In this document: piece after piece, positions 16,197 through 25,059 of the stretch
Layout of the letters: the number at the start of each line of letters is the position of its first letter
Position numbering within the stretch: position 1 is the first letter of the stretch
Assembly (NCBI GenBank): GCA_902790175.1
Contig: CADAQZ010000012.1
Location: 19,166-83,165, forward strand
Origin: an uncultured Eubacteriales bacterium
GTDB lineage: Bacteria > Bacillota > Clostridia > Christensenellales > Aristaeellaceae
Length of the DNA stretch: 64,000 bases
Reading direction: 5' to 3'
Position numbers and translations under genes: made by a program
Notes under the pieces: model-generated
Database searches by the model: none
The model's input: the letters and a program-made list of their open reading frames with translations, nothing else
Told to the model about the DNA's origin: nothing

Positions 16197-17768
16197 ATGA
16201 TCGATAACATCGCGGTCGGAAAGACCATCGCAAAGCTTCGGCAGAACAAGAACATGACCCAGCAGCAGCTGGCGGCGGCGCTGAGCGTATCGCATCAGGC
16301 CGTTTCCAAGTGGGAGACGGGCGCGGCGCTGCCGGACGTGCAGACCCTGATGGCGCTGACGCGCCTGTTCGGCATCACGATGGAGCAGCTGCTGGACGGC
16401 GAGGTGCCCGAGGACCGGGTGGAGCCGCCGAAGCCGGCCTCTCCGTTTGACGAGCCGATCCAGAATATCGGAAACTTCGTCAACAACCTTGTAAACGGCA
16501 TCTTCAAGTCCCAGCCCAAGGACGCCGAGGCGCCCGAGATCGACGCCGAAGGCGAGGATGCGCCCGCCGAGGCCGCCGAAGCCGCCGAGGGCGCGGAATC
16601 CGCGCAGGGCGAGGGCGAGGAAGCGCCCGCCAACGACTTCGACGTGCAGCGGCTGTTGCAGATGGCGCCCTTCATGACCAAGCCCGCCGTGGACGAGCTG
16701 CTTTTGGAGAACCGCGACAAGCTGACGGCGGGGGACATCGCGCGCTTCGCGCCGTTTGCCAGCCAGGAGTGCCTGGAGAAGCTGATCCAGAACAGCGAGC
16801 AGGAGATCAACTGGGACGTGCTGCGCAAGGTCGCGCCGTTCCTCAAGCGCGAAATGGTGGACAAGCTGGCGAAGGCCGCGTCCAAGGGCGGGCAGTACGC
16901 CAAGAAGGCCGTGGAGAGTACCGGCATCAACACCGAGGACTTCGGCAAGACCGTGCAGGACGTGGGCCAGAAGATCGGCGCTGGCTTGGAGTCCGCCTTC
17001 CGCAAGGCGGCCAAGCTGGGCGGCGACGTGGTCGGCGGCGTGTCCAGCACGATCAACGGCCTTGTGGACGGCGCGCGCGAGCGCCAGGCCCGGGCCGACG
17101 CGCTGCGTCGCGCGGCCTGCGAGCGCGCGCTGGCGGATGAGAAGTGGGACTGGCTCGCAGAGCACATCCCCGAGATCCGCGACGAGGAGCTTCTGCGCGA
17201 GATCGCCCAGAAGGCCAACGGCCTGGGCCTGCACGACTGGGTGCTGGAAAACCTGAACGGCTACGCCGACACCCGCACCATCGACGCCGCCATCGAGGCG
17301 GGCAACTGGGGCTGGCTGGGCGACCACGTCTGGCAGTTCGAGGACGAATTGCAGGAGAAGATCGCGCTGGCCGCCGCCAAGCAGGAGAACTGGCAGTGGC
17401 TGTCCACCTACGCCGAGCAGATCTCGCTGGAGAACTGCGCCGACGAGATCGCCATCGCCGCCTACAAGGCCGAGGCGCGCGTGCTGGCGCTGCAAATGGC
17501 CGAGCACTGCATGAACGATTCTCAGCGCGAGGCCCTGGCGAACGAGGCCGTCGCCGCCGGCGACTACGACTACCTGCAGCAGCTGTCCGAGCTGCTCACC
17601 CCCGAGTACATTGGCCGCGTGCTGCTGGCCGACGCCCAGAACAAGCAGTGGGACCGCGTGGCCCGCTTCGTCGGCCTCGCCGACCCCGACAGCGTCGGGC
17701 AGATGATGGAGCTGGCCATCGCCGAGGGCAACTTCGACGCCATCGATATGCTGGACGAACACCTGTGA
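16197..17768 (+). CDS. HTH protein with acidic linker and tandem helical repeats
   Basis: 523 residues from ATG 16197 (GGAGG eight bases upstream). Residues 8-62 are an XRE HTH (MTQQQLAAALSVSHQAVSKW). A linker at about 105-145 is rich in Glu and Ala. Next come three short repeats containing APF (MAPFMT, FAPFAS, VAPFLK), then from about residue 308 to the end seven to eight helical repeats of 25-29 residues opening with WDWL, HDWV, WGWL, WQWL, YDYL, WDRV, FDAI and each ending in an Ala-rich helix. I do not recognise the family beyond the HTH. The layout suggests a DNA-binding protein with a protein-binding solenoid. No membrane segment. A single-gene unit between repeat elements. Confidence 0.9.
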   Translation: MIDNIAVGKTIAKLRQNKNMTQQQLAAALSVSHQAVSKWETGAALPDVQTLMALTRLFGITMEQLLDGEVPEDRVEPPKPASPFDEPIQNIGNFVNNLVNGIFKSQPKDAEAPEIDAEGEDAPAEAAEAAEGAESAQGEGEEAPANDFDVQRLLQMAPFMTKPAVDELLLENRDKLTAGDIARFAPFASQECLEKLIQNSEQEINWDVLRKVAPFLKREMVDKLAKAASKGGQYAKKAVESTGINTEDFGKTVQDVGQKIGAGLESAFRKAAKLGGDVVGGVSSTINGLVDGARERQARADALRRAACERALADEKWDWLAEHIPEIRDEELLREIAQKANGLGLHDWVLENLNGYADTRTIDAAIEAGNWGWLGDHVWQFEDELQEKIALAAAKQENWQWLSTYAEQISLENCADEIAIAAYKAEARVLALQMAEHCMNDSQREALANEAVAAGDYDYLQQLSELLTPEYIGRVLLADAQNKQWDRVARFVGLADPDSVGQMMELAIAEGNFDAIDMLDEHL

Positions 17769-17993
17769 TGGAGTGTGGAGTGAGGAGTTAGGAGTTTAGA
17801 GTGGAGAGTGGAGAGTGGGAATAGTATTGTTTCGATGTTGAGATAATCGATATGTACAGATTCTTCAACTTCGCTGACGCTTCGCTCAGAATGACAGCCA
17901 ACGCGACGCAATGTCATTCTTCTCGGAATGACAGTCAATGCGGTATATTGTCATTCTGAGCGGAGGCGCAGCCGGAGTCGAAGAATCTTTTTA
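17769..17993. repeat. Heptad array plus 131-bp palindromic element
   Basis: 17769-17815 is a heptad array (AGTGTGG, AGGAGTT, AGAGTGG). 17858-17988 is an inverted repeat starting AGATTCTTC and ending GAAGAATCT, with internal CAGAATGACA / TGTCATTCTG arms. No gene is seen. A shorter relative of the second element lies at about 41766-41812. Confidence 0.8.
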
Positions 17994-18022
17994 TTGCGCG
18001 CTTCCCCCAATCATGCTATAAT
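17994..18022 (+). promoter_or_regulatory. Probable promoter of the DUF2232-rplI-dnaB cluster
   Basis: TTGCGC, a 17-bp spacer and TATAAT with a TG one base before it (TGCTATAAT). It is 34 bp upstream of the TTG start and just downstream of the palindromic element. Confidence 0.7.
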
Positions 18023-18055
18023 ACATCCTGTATTAATATATTCGGAGGCGGACAC

Positions 18056-19135
18056 TTGGAATCCAGACAGCTTGTTTCCGTGTCGAAGGGACGCCTGGCG
18101 GGGAATATCGTGCTGGCGCTGGTCATCGGCGCGCTGCTGCCGCTGGTGGCGGTGCTGCAGATCTCGCTGCTTCCGCCGGTATTGATGCTGGGCGGCATAT
18201 TCGCCGTGCGCATGCAGGCGCGCGCGGGCTGGCTGCCCGCGGCGGTACTGTTCGGCGCGGCGCTGGCCTCGACGATGTGGTTCCTGGGCGAGGTCATGGC
18301 GCTGATGCTGCTGGCGGCGGCGATACTGCCCGCCGTCTGGGTGATGCGCGGCATGGCCCGCAAGCGCCCGTTCTTCGAGCAGATGAAGTGGGGCGTCGTC
18401 GCCTATGCGCTGGGGCTGGTGGTAGCCATGGTGACCGCGTACCTCAGCTTCGGCGGCCGCATGATCGCCCGCTTCACGGACGTGCTGCGCGCGGAGTTCG
18501 TGCGCATGCCGGACGCGGCGCTACAACCGTTCGTGGAGGCGATCAACTCGGCGCTCTCGCTGGGCGGCGCGACGGGCCAGCGCTACACCGTGGCGCTCTA
18601 TCGCGAGCAGCTGGACGGCGTGCTGGACCTGATGCAGCAGACCTACGCCCAGGCGCTGCCGGGGGCGCTCTTGACGGGCGCGCTGCTCTCGGGCGTGATC
18701 AGCGTGTTCTGGGGCAACTGGACCATGGCGCGCCAGGGCCGGGCCACCAACGAGAGCTTCGTGGGCATGACGGGCTGGTTCCTGCCCGCCCAGCTGACCT
18801 GGGGGCTGCTGGGGCTGTGGGTCGCGGGGCTGGTGCTGGCCATGGGCGGCTACTCGGCGGGGCCCACCGCGTATGACGCCACGCGATCGCTGGCCTGCGC
18901 GGGCTTCTTCATCCAGGCGATGGCCGCGCTGGATCGGCGGATGCTGCGCTCCGGGCGCGAGCTGGGCCGGCGGAAGCTGCTGATCGGGCTGTTGTGCGCG
19001 GCGGGGCTGCTGCTGCCGGACGCGGCCGTGCTGCTGGCCGTGATGGGCGTGGCGTCGGCGCTGTTCGGCTCCCACGGGGCGCTGAAGCGGCCCGCGAACC
19101 CGGATCAATCGGATCGGGACGATCCGCAGGAATAG
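18056..19135 (+). CDS. DUF2232 (YybS-like) multi-pass membrane protein
   Basis: 359 residues from TTG at 18056, seven bases after GGAGG. Eight or more membrane helices; a soluble loop at about 135-195. In Bacillus and many Clostridia yybS sits just before gdpP, rplI and dnaC; here gdpP is missing and rplI follows after 12 bp. The function of the family is not established; some relatives look like ECF-type S components. The call relies on topology and the conserved gene order. Confidence 0.85.
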   Translation: MESRQLVSVSKGRLAGNIVLALVIGALLPLVAVLQISLLPPVLMLGGIFAVRMQARAGWLPAAVLFGAALASTMWFLGEVMALMLLAAAILPAVWVMRGMARKRPFFEQMKWGVVAYALGLVVAMVTAYLSFGGRMIARFTDVLRAEFVRMPDAALQPFVEAINSALSLGGATGQRYTVALYREQLDGVLDLMQQTYAQALPGALLTGALLSGVISVFWGNWTMARQGRATNESFVGMTGWFLPAQLTWGLLGLWVAGLVLAMGGYSAGPTAYDATRSLACAGFFIQAMAALDRRMLRSGRELGRRKLLIGLLCAAGLLLPDAAVLLAVMGVASALFGSHGALKRPANPDQSDRDDPQE

Positions 19136-19147
19136 GAGGCAATCGAG

Positions 19148-19597
19148 ATGAAGGTTATCCTGCTACAGGACATCAAGGGAAGCGGCAAGAAGGGACAGAT
19201 CGTGGAGGTTTCCGACGGCTACGGCCGCAACTACCTGCTGCCCCGGAAGCTGGCGAAGGAGGCGACCGCCGAGGCGGTGAACGCGCTGGAGAAGTCCCGC
19301 GGGGCGGACCGGCACCGCGAGGAGGTGCGCAAGCAGCAGGCCGAGGAGCGCTCCCGCGAACTGAAGGGCAAGGTGATCCAGCTGGAGGTGAAGGGCGGCG
19401 AGAACGGCAAGCTGTACGGCTCCGTGACCAACGACCAGATCGCCACCGCCCTGAAGGAGCAGCACGGCATCGACATCGACAAGCGCAAGCTGGAGCAGGA
19501 GGAGCCCATCAAGAAGGAGGGCCAGGCCTTCGTCACCCTCAAGCTCTATCCCGGCATCTCGACGCGGATGATCGTGAACGTAAGGATTAAGAGATAA
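19148..19597 (+). CDS. rplI: 50S ribosomal protein L9
   Basis: 149 residues, exactly family length. The N-terminal RNA-binding domain has the L9 signature GKKGQIVEVSDGYGRNYLLP; a long central helix (about 40-75) links it to the C-terminal domain GKLYGSVTNDQIATAL. Ribosome-binding site AGGAGG precedes the ATG. Located between DUF2232 and dnaB as in other Bacillota. Confidence 0.97.
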   Translation: MKVILLQDIKGSGKKGQIVEVSDGYGRNYLLPRKLAKEATAEAVNALEKSRGADRHREEVRKQQAEERSRELKGKVIQLEVKGGENGKLYGSVTNDQIATALKEQHGIDIDKRKLEQEEPIKKEGQAFVTLKLYPGISTRMIVNVRIKR

Positions 19598-19677
19598 GAG
19601 TTGAGAGTTTAGAGTTTAGATAGAGTTAGTGGAAGCACTATTTCACTGAACTCTGAACTCTAAACGCTAAACTCTCG
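19598..19677. repeat. Facing heptad arrays between rplI and dnaB
   Basis: Direct units AGAGTTG, AGAGTTT, AGAGTTT face inverted units CTCTGAA, CTCTAAA, CTAAACTCTC about 30 bp later. The arms can pair. They sit inside what is probably one transcript. Confidence 0.85.
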
Positions 19678-19697
19678 CGTTTTACCAAGGAGTACAT

Positions 19698-21062
19698 ATG
19701 GAGACTTACAACTCTGCCCCCGACATCGCCCGCACGCCGCCGAGCCATCCGGCATCGGAGCGCAGCGTGCTGGGCGCGATGCTCAGGTCCCGCCAGGCGG
19801 CGCAGGTCGCCGCGGAGAGCTTGCGCCCGGACGACTTCTACGACCCCGCCAATCGGGAGATATTCGCCGCCATGCTCAGCCTGTCGGACGAATCGCGCCC
19901 GATCGACCTGGTGACCCTCGACGAGGAATTGACCCGCCGGGGCCGTTTGGATGCCGTGGGCGGGGCCTCGTACCTGATCGATCTGCGCCAGAGCGTGCCC
20001 TCCGCTGCGAACGTGCAGGCCTACATCCGCATCGTGGACGAGAAGGCCACGCTGCGCCGCCTGATCGCCGCCGCGGAGCAGATCATGCGCGACAGCTACG
20101 CCGGCGATCGGGAGAACGTCGAGATCCTGGAGAGCGCCGAGAAGGCGATCTACGACATCACGATGCGCAAGGGCGGCGAACAGCTGCAGCCCATCCAGCC
20201 GGTGCTGATCAGCACGTTCGAGAAGATCGAGCAGCTGGTGAAGAACCACGGCCGCATCGAGGGCGTGCCCACCGGCTATCGCGAGCTGGACGACCTGCTC
20301 ACGGGCCTGCACCCGGGCGAGCTGGTGCTGGTGGCGGGGCGTCCCGCCATGGGCAAGACCTCCATCGGCATGAACTTCGTCGAAAACGCCGCCATCCGCG
20401 CCGGGAAGAAGGCCGCCGTGTTCTCGCTGGAGATGCCGGCGGAGCAGCTGGCCATGCGCATGATGTGCACCGAGGCCCGCGTGGACATGCAGAAGGTGCG
20501 CCGCGGGGCCATCGACGACGAGGAGTGGGGGAAGCTGGCGGACGCGCTGGTGAGCATCGGCCCGGCCCAGATCTACATCGACTGTACCCCGGGCATCACG
20601 GTGCCTGAGATGCGCTCGAAGGCCCGCCGCCTGCAACTGGAAAAGGGTCTGGATCTGATCCTGGTGGACTACCTGTCGCTGATGTCGGCCACCGGCCGCT
20701 TCGGCAGCCGCCAGGAGGAGGTCTCGCAGATCTCGCGCACGTTGAAGAGCCTGGCGCTGGAACTGGGCGTGCCCGTGATCGCGCTGCAACAGCTCTCGCG
20801 CGCGCCCGCGGGCCGCTCCAACCACCGGCCGCTGCTCTCGGACATTCGCGAATCCGGCGCCATCGAGCAGGACGCGGACGTGGTGATGTTCATCCATCGC
20901 GAGGATTACTACGACCCCGAGACGCCCGACAAGAACGTCGCCGAGCTGATCATCGCCAAGCAGCGCAACGGCGCCCTCGGCACCGTGAAGCTGGGCTGGA
21001 AGGGCGAGTACACCTGGTTTATGGACTTGTCTGCTAGGGCAAAAGAAGCAGTTTTTGATTGA
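19698..21062 (+). CDS. dnaB: Replicative DNA helicase DnaB (DnaC in Bacillus)
   Basis: 454 residues. N-terminal DnaB domain (residues 14-115), linker helix, then the RecA-like ATPase with Walker A GRPAMGKTS near residue 215, Walker B LILVDYLSL and the H3 region QQLSRAPAGR. Hexameric helicase that unwinds the fork. The AAGGAGTACAT ribosome site precedes ATG 19698. The last 29 bp overlap the convergent NUDIX gene. Confidence 0.97.
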   Translation: METYNSAPDIARTPPSHPASERSVLGAMLRSRQAAQVAAESLRPDDFYDPANREIFAAMLSLSDESRPIDLVTLDEELTRRGRLDAVGGASYLIDLRQSVPSAANVQAYIRIVDEKATLRRLIAAAEQIMRDSYAGDRENVEILESAEKAIYDITMRKGGEQLQPIQPVLISTFEKIEQLVKNHGRIEGVPTGYRELDDLLTGLHPGELVLVAGRPAMGKTSIGMNFVENAAIRAGKKAAVFSLEMPAEQLAMRMMCTEARVDMQKVRRGAIDDEEWGKLADALVSIGPAQIYIDCTPGITVPEMRSKARRLQLEKGLDLILVDYLSLMSATGRFGSRQEEVSQISRTLKSLALELGVPVIALQQLSRAPAGRSNHRPLLSDIRESGAIEQDADVVMFIHREDYYDPETPDKNVAELIIAKQRNGALGTVKLGWKGEYTWFMDLSARAKEAVFD

Positions 21063-21603
21063 GCTTGCGATAGACCTCCGCCATGAACGGCTCCTCCTTG
21101 TTGTCGGCAGCCTCCTGTAGCGGCAGCCAGGCCACGGCGCTGTTCTCGTCGGGCTTGGGGCGCAGCGGCTGGGCGTCGTCGGTCTCGAGCAGGTAGGTGA
21201 CGTTCAGGTGCAGGTGGGCGGACACGAACTGTCCGCGCTTGAAGTGACTGTTCACGGGGAGGACCTCGACCGAGTAGATCTCGCCCGTCACGGGCGCGAC
21301 GGCCTCCAGGCCGGTCTCCTCGCGGGCCTCGCGCAGCGCCACGGCCAGCAGGTCGCTCTCGCCGTCGGCGTGGCCGCCGGTCCACGACCAGGTCCTGTAG
21401 ATGTTGTGCCACGCCATCAGCGCCCTGTCGCGCGCCGGGTTCACGATCCACGAGGATGCCGTGAAGTGGGCAAAGGGGTTGTCCCGCGTCAGCGGCGTCT
21501 GGAGCGTGTCGAGCGCCAGCAAGAGCAGCTCCCGGTCCCGCGCCTCCCGCGCGTCCGTCGGCGCGTAGGCCATGATCTTATCCCGCAATGCCTGCATGGG
21601 CAT
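21034..21603 (-). CDS. NUDIX hydrolase
   Basis: 189 residues. A Nudix box is seen at about 77-100 (GGHADGE, then REAREETGL), with the first Glu one position off the strict consensus spacing. The neighbouring WSWTGGHADGESD pattern is typical of the IDI/NUDIX group acting on isopentenyl-type or ADP-ribose-type substrates. The substrate is not known. Convergent with dnaB and divergent from tagD. Confidence 0.88.
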   Translation of the reverse strand: MPMQALRDKIMAYAPTDAREARDRELLLLALDTLQTPLTRDNPFAHFTASSWIVNPARDRALMAWHNIYRTWSWTGGHADGESDLLAVALREAREETGLEAVAPVTGEIYSVEVLPVNSHFKRGQFVSAHLHLNVTYLLETDDAQPLRPKPDENSAVAWLPLQEAADNKEEPFMAEVYRKLNQKLLLLP

Positions 21604-21680
21604 CCCTCGCTTTCACGTTCTATGATACCAGTATAGCGTTTCGCGCGCTGCTTTTCAACCATCAACAACGGAGGTTTTCC

Positions 21681-22079
21681 ATGAAGCGCGTCATCACCTA
21701 CGGCACCTTTGACCTTTTGCACTACGGCCACATCAACCTGCTGCGCCGCGCCCGGGCGCTGGGCGACTACCTGATCGTGGCCCTCTCCACGGACGAGTTC
21801 AACCGCGTGGAGAAGAACAAGATGTGCTATTTCAGCTACGAGGAGCGCAAGCTCCTGCTGGAGTCGATCCGCTACGTGGACCTGGTGATCCCCGAGGAGA
21901 ACTGGGACCAGAAGCGCTCCGACGTGCACCTGTACCACGTGGACACCTTCGTGATGGGCGACGACTGGGAGGGGAAGTTTGACTTCCTGAAGGAAGAGGG
22001 CTGCGAGGTGGTCTACCTGCCGCGCACGCCCGAGATCTCGAGCACGCAGATCAAGAATGATTTGGGGAATAGGGAGTAG
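21681..22079 (+). CDS. tagD: Glycerol-3-phosphate cytidylyltransferase-like protein
   Basis: 132 residues from ATG 21681 (GGAGG upstream); an earlier in-frame start lacks a site. The nucleotidyltransferase signature HYGH at residues 15-18 and the C-terminal RTPEISSTQIK (family RTxGISTT) are clear. TagD makes CDP-glycerol for wall teichoic acid or other glycerol-phosphate polymers. It stands alone here, with no other teichoic acid genes in view, and a strong terminator follows, so it is probably monocistronic. A cytidylyltransferase for another polyol phosphate is possible. Confidence 0.9.
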   Translation: MKRVITYGTFDLLHYGHINLLRRARALGDYLIVALSTDEFNRVEKNKMCYFSYEERKLLLESIRYVDLVIPEENWDQKRSDVHLYHVDTFVMGDDWEGKFDFLKEEGCEVVYLPRTPEISSTQIKNDLGNRE

Positions 22080-22097
22080 GGAGTAGGGAATAGGAAT

Positions 22098-22126
22098 CAA
22101 CGGGGGCGGCAAAGCCGCCCCCGTTG
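22098..22126 (+). terminator. Intrinsic terminator after tagD
   Basis: Perfect 13-bp GC-rich stem (CAACGGGGGCGGC / GCCGCCCCCGTTG) with an AAA loop, followed by GTTCTGTTTTAC. It also sits just beyond the end of the convergent GNAT gene. A short heptad array (AGGGAGT units, 22077-22095) precedes it. Confidence 0.85.
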
Positions 22127-22134
22127 GTTCTGTT

Positions 22135-22683
22135 TTACAGCCTTTTCACCATGCACACCAAATCCCGGTAACTGCCGTCCTTCAGGCGGATGGCGTCGGG
22201 ACGCTTGGCGACCTTGACGAAGCCCATCTTCTCATACAGCGCGCGGCCCCGCGCGTTGCCGTCGATGTACTCCAGCTCCACCTGCTCCACGCCGCGCGCG
22301 CGGGCGGCGTCGAGCATCGCCTCGAACATGGCCGTGCCGATACCCTGTCCCCAGAATTTCCGGTACAGCGCGATGGCGACGTCGGCCCGGTGGCGGCATT
22401 TGATCTGCGGGAAGAACTGCAGGTTGCAGTTGCCCGCCAATTCGCCTCCCACGAAGCAGCAGAGCATCAGGCTGTTCGGGTTGTCCTTGAAGGCTTGCAG
22501 CAGCTCGCGCTCCTTCTCCAGCGTGTAGCGGTCGCACTCCTCCGGGTAGCGCAGTACGAACTCCGTCTCCGCGGCGGTGTCCTTGAGGTATTGTATCATC
22601 TGCGGCGCGTCGTCCGGCTCCGCCACGCGCAGCACGGCCTCGCGCCCGTCCCTGAGGGTGAAGCGCCTGGGATCGAACAACAT
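22135..22683 (-). CDS. GNAT-family N-acetyltransferase
   Basis: 182 residues of one GNAT domain. Motif A is seen as ALYRKFWGQGIGTAMFEAML (about residues 110-128, holding the acetyl-CoA pyrophosphate loop), followed by YIDGNARGRALYEKMGFVK. Acceptor unknown. Start ATG 22683 follows GGAGGCGA. Its start is 29 bp from the end of the upstream HTH-cupin-ligase gene on the same strand, so both are probably on the T-box-controlled transcript. Confidence 0.92.
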   Translation of the reverse strand: MLFDPRRFTLRDGREAVLRVAEPDDAPQMIQYLKDTAAETEFVLRYPEECDRYTLEKERELLQAFKDNPNSLMLCCFVGGELAGNCNLQFFPQIKCRHRADVAIALYRKFWGQGIGTAMFEAMLDAARARGVEQVELEYIDGNARGRALYEKMGFVKVAKRPDAIRLKDGSYRDLVCMVKRL

Positions 22684-22712
22684 GGCGATCGCCTCCGATT
22701 CGTTTTCAAAGA

Positions 22713-24983
22713 TCAGAGCTTGTTCCTCTGGATCTTCCCGCTGATGGTCTTAGGCAGCTCGTCGCGGAAGACGACGATGCGGGGGTACTTGTAGGGCGCG
22801 GTGCGCTTCTTGACGTAGTTCTGGATGTCCTTCTTGAGCTCCTCGGTGGCCTCGATGCCCTTGGTGAGCACGATGCTGGCCTTGACCACCTGGCCGCGGA
22901 TCTCGTCCGGGGCGGCGGAGACGCCGCACTCCAGCACGTAGGGCAGCTCCATGATGACACTCTCGATCTCAAACGGCCCGATGCGGTAGCCGGACGACTT
23001 GATCACATCGTCGGTGCGGCTGACGTACCAGAAGTAGCCGTCCTCGTCGCGCCACGCCATGTCGCGCGTGTGGTAGAGGCCGTCGTGCCAGACGGCGTTC
23101 GTGGCCTCCTCGTTGCCGTAGTAGCCCGCGAACAGGCCGCAGGGGATGCCCTTGTCCGTGCGGATGACGATCTCGCCCGGCTCGCCGACCTTCACGGGGT
23201 TGCCGTCCGGGTCCACCAGGTCCACGTCGAACAGCGGGCTGGGCTTGCCCATGGAGCCCACCTTCGGCTTCGTGCCGGCGAAGTTGCCCAGCACCAGCGT
23301 GGTTTCGGTCTGGCCGAACGCCTCCATGATGGACAGGCCCGTGGTCTTCTTGAACAGGTTGAACACCTCGGGGTTCAGCGCTTCGCCCGCGGTGCAGGCG
23401 CAGTGGATGCTGGACAGGTCGTACTTGGAGATGTCCTCGCGGATCAGGAAGCGGTACATCGTCGGCGGTGCGCAGAACGTGGTGATGTTGTACTTCTTGA
23501 ACATCGGCAGGATGTCGTGCGCGTTGAAGCGGTCGAAGTCGTACACGAACACGGCGCACTCGTTCATCCATTGCCCGTACAGCTTGCCCCACAGCGCCTT
23601 GCCCCAGCCGGTGTCGGAGATCGTGAAGTGCAGGCCGTCCGGCTCCACGTTGTGCCAGTAGTGGGCGGTGATGAAGTGGCCCAGCGGGTAGCAGTGGGTG
23701 TGCATGGCCAGCTTCGGATAGCCGGTGGTGCCGGAGGAGAAGAACATCACCATCGGGTCGTCGCCGCAGGGCGCGTCCTCGGTGCGGGGGAACGCGGAGC
23801 GGTAGCTCAGGTATTCCTCGTCGAAGTCGTGCCAGCCCTCGCGCTGCCCGCCGCAGAGCACGCGGGTCTTGACGTAGGGACAGGTCTCGATGGCCTCCTC
23901 CACGTGCGAGGCGGCGTCGCCGTCGGCCGTGACGCAGATGGCGCTGACGCCCGCGGTCTCGAAGCGGTACTCGTAATCCTTCTTCAGAAGCTGGTCCGTG
24001 GCGGGGATGGCGACGGCGCCCAGCTTGTGCAGCGCCATCATTACGACCCAGAACTGCCAGTTGCGCCGCAGCACCAGCATCACGCGGTCGCCCCGCTTGA
24101 CTCCCAGGGCCTTGAAGTAGTTGGCGGCGCGGTTCGACTTGCGGCTGATGTCCTCGAAGGTGAAGCGCTGCTCGTTGTTGTTGCGGTCCACGTACAGGAG
24201 CGCCAGCTTGTCCGGCTTGCGCTCGGCCAGGCCGTCCACGATGTCGAACGCGAAGTTGAACTTGTCGCGGGTGGGGAACGCGATGTGCTGCAGGTGGCCC
24301 TCGCCGTCCTCGTCCAGGTCCACGAACTTGTCGTAGATCATGTGCTGCTTGGCGGGGCGCACGGCCATCACGGTCTGCGTCACCTGCTCCTGCTCCACCT
24401 TCTCGCCGGGCAGCACCACGGCCACGAACGTGCAGTCGCGGCCGCCGGTGGCGATCATGCCGTGGGGTGTGGAGGAGTTGTAGTAGATGCTGTCGCCCTC
24501 CTTGAGGTGCTCCACGTGGTCGCCCACGCGCACGAGCAGCTCGCCCGAGAGGATCAGGTCAAACTCCTGGCCGGAGTGCGTGGTGGTGTGGATGGGCTTG
24601 TCCTGCAGCTCCTCCGAGTAGCTGTAGGTGACCCAGAAGGGCTCGGCGATCTTGCCGGAGAACATCGGCGCGAGGTTGGAGATCTCGATGCCCTCCTCGC
24701 GGGCGGTGATGCTGGCCTCGCCCTTGCGCGTGACGTTGTAGGAGCGCAGGTTGGCGCTGCGGCCCTCCATCAGGTCGGTGATATCCACGCCGAAGATGCG
24801 CGCGCAGTTGTGGATGAACGTGAAGGGCAGGTCGGCCTTGCCGGCCTCGTAGTCGATGTAGGTCTCCACATCCAGGCCGGTCTGGTCCGCCATATAGACG
24901 ACGCTGTAGCCCGCGATCTCGCGCAGGGCGCGGATACGGGTGCCCACCTCGTAGAGCATACCGGTCATTTCCGTTGTGTTCAT
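22713..24983 (-). CDS. HTH-cupin-acyl-CoA synthetase fusion protein
   Basis: 756 residues from ATG 24983 (GGAGGACA upstream). Three modules: XRE HTH at about 10-68 (RIRALREIAGYSVVYMADQTG), a cupin at about 110-180 (HSGQEFDLILSGELLVRVG, with STPHGM), and an AMP-forming acyl-CoA synthetase from about 220 to the end (MFFSSGTTGYPK, EAFGQTETT, DDVIKSSGYRIGP, KTISGKIQRNKL). The enzyme part resembles acetyl/medium-chain-type ligases. HTH-cupin is the layout of small-molecule-sensing regulators; fused here to an enzyme it could sense the same acid. A T-box leader precedes the gene and a GNAT gene follows. Confidence 0.92.
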   Translation of the reverse strand: MNTTEMTGMLYEVGTRIRALREIAGYSVVYMADQTGLDVETYIDYEAGKADLPFTFIHNCARIFGVDITDLMEGRSANLRSYNVTRKGEASITAREEGIEISNLAPMFSGKIAEPFWVTYSYSEELQDKPIHTTTHSGQEFDLILSGELLVRVGDHVEHLKEGDSIYYNSSTPHGMIATGGRDCTFVAVVLPGEKVEQEQVTQTVMAVRPAKQHMIYDKFVDLDEDGEGHLQHIAFPTRDKFNFAFDIVDGLAERKPDKLALLYVDRNNNEQRFTFEDISRKSNRAANYFKALGVKRGDRVMLVLRRNWQFWVVMMALHKLGAVAIPATDQLLKKDYEYRFETAGVSAICVTADGDAASHVEEAIETCPYVKTRVLCGGQREGWHDFDEEYLSYRSAFPRTEDAPCGDDPMVMFFSSGTTGYPKLAMHTHCYPLGHFITAHYWHNVEPDGLHFTISDTGWGKALWGKLYGQWMNECAVFVYDFDRFNAHDILPMFKKYNITTFCAPPTMYRFLIREDISKYDLSSIHCACTAGEALNPEVFNLFKKTTGLSIMEAFGQTETTLVLGNFAGTKPKVGSMGKPSPLFDVDLVDPDGNPVKVGEPGEIVIRTDKGIPCGLFAGYYGNEEATNAVWHDGLYHTRDMAWRDEDGYFWYVSRTDDVIKSSGYRIGPFEIESVIMELPYVLECGVSAAPDEIRGQVVKASIVLTKGIEATEELKKDIQNYVKKRTAPYKYPRIVVFRDELPKTISGKIQRNKL

Positions 24984-25059
24984 GGGAATGTCCTCCTTCG
25001 CTTCGGTCGTACCGGGGTCAATCGAATATCCGACAAAGTCCTGTGGGAGGTGGTCCATA

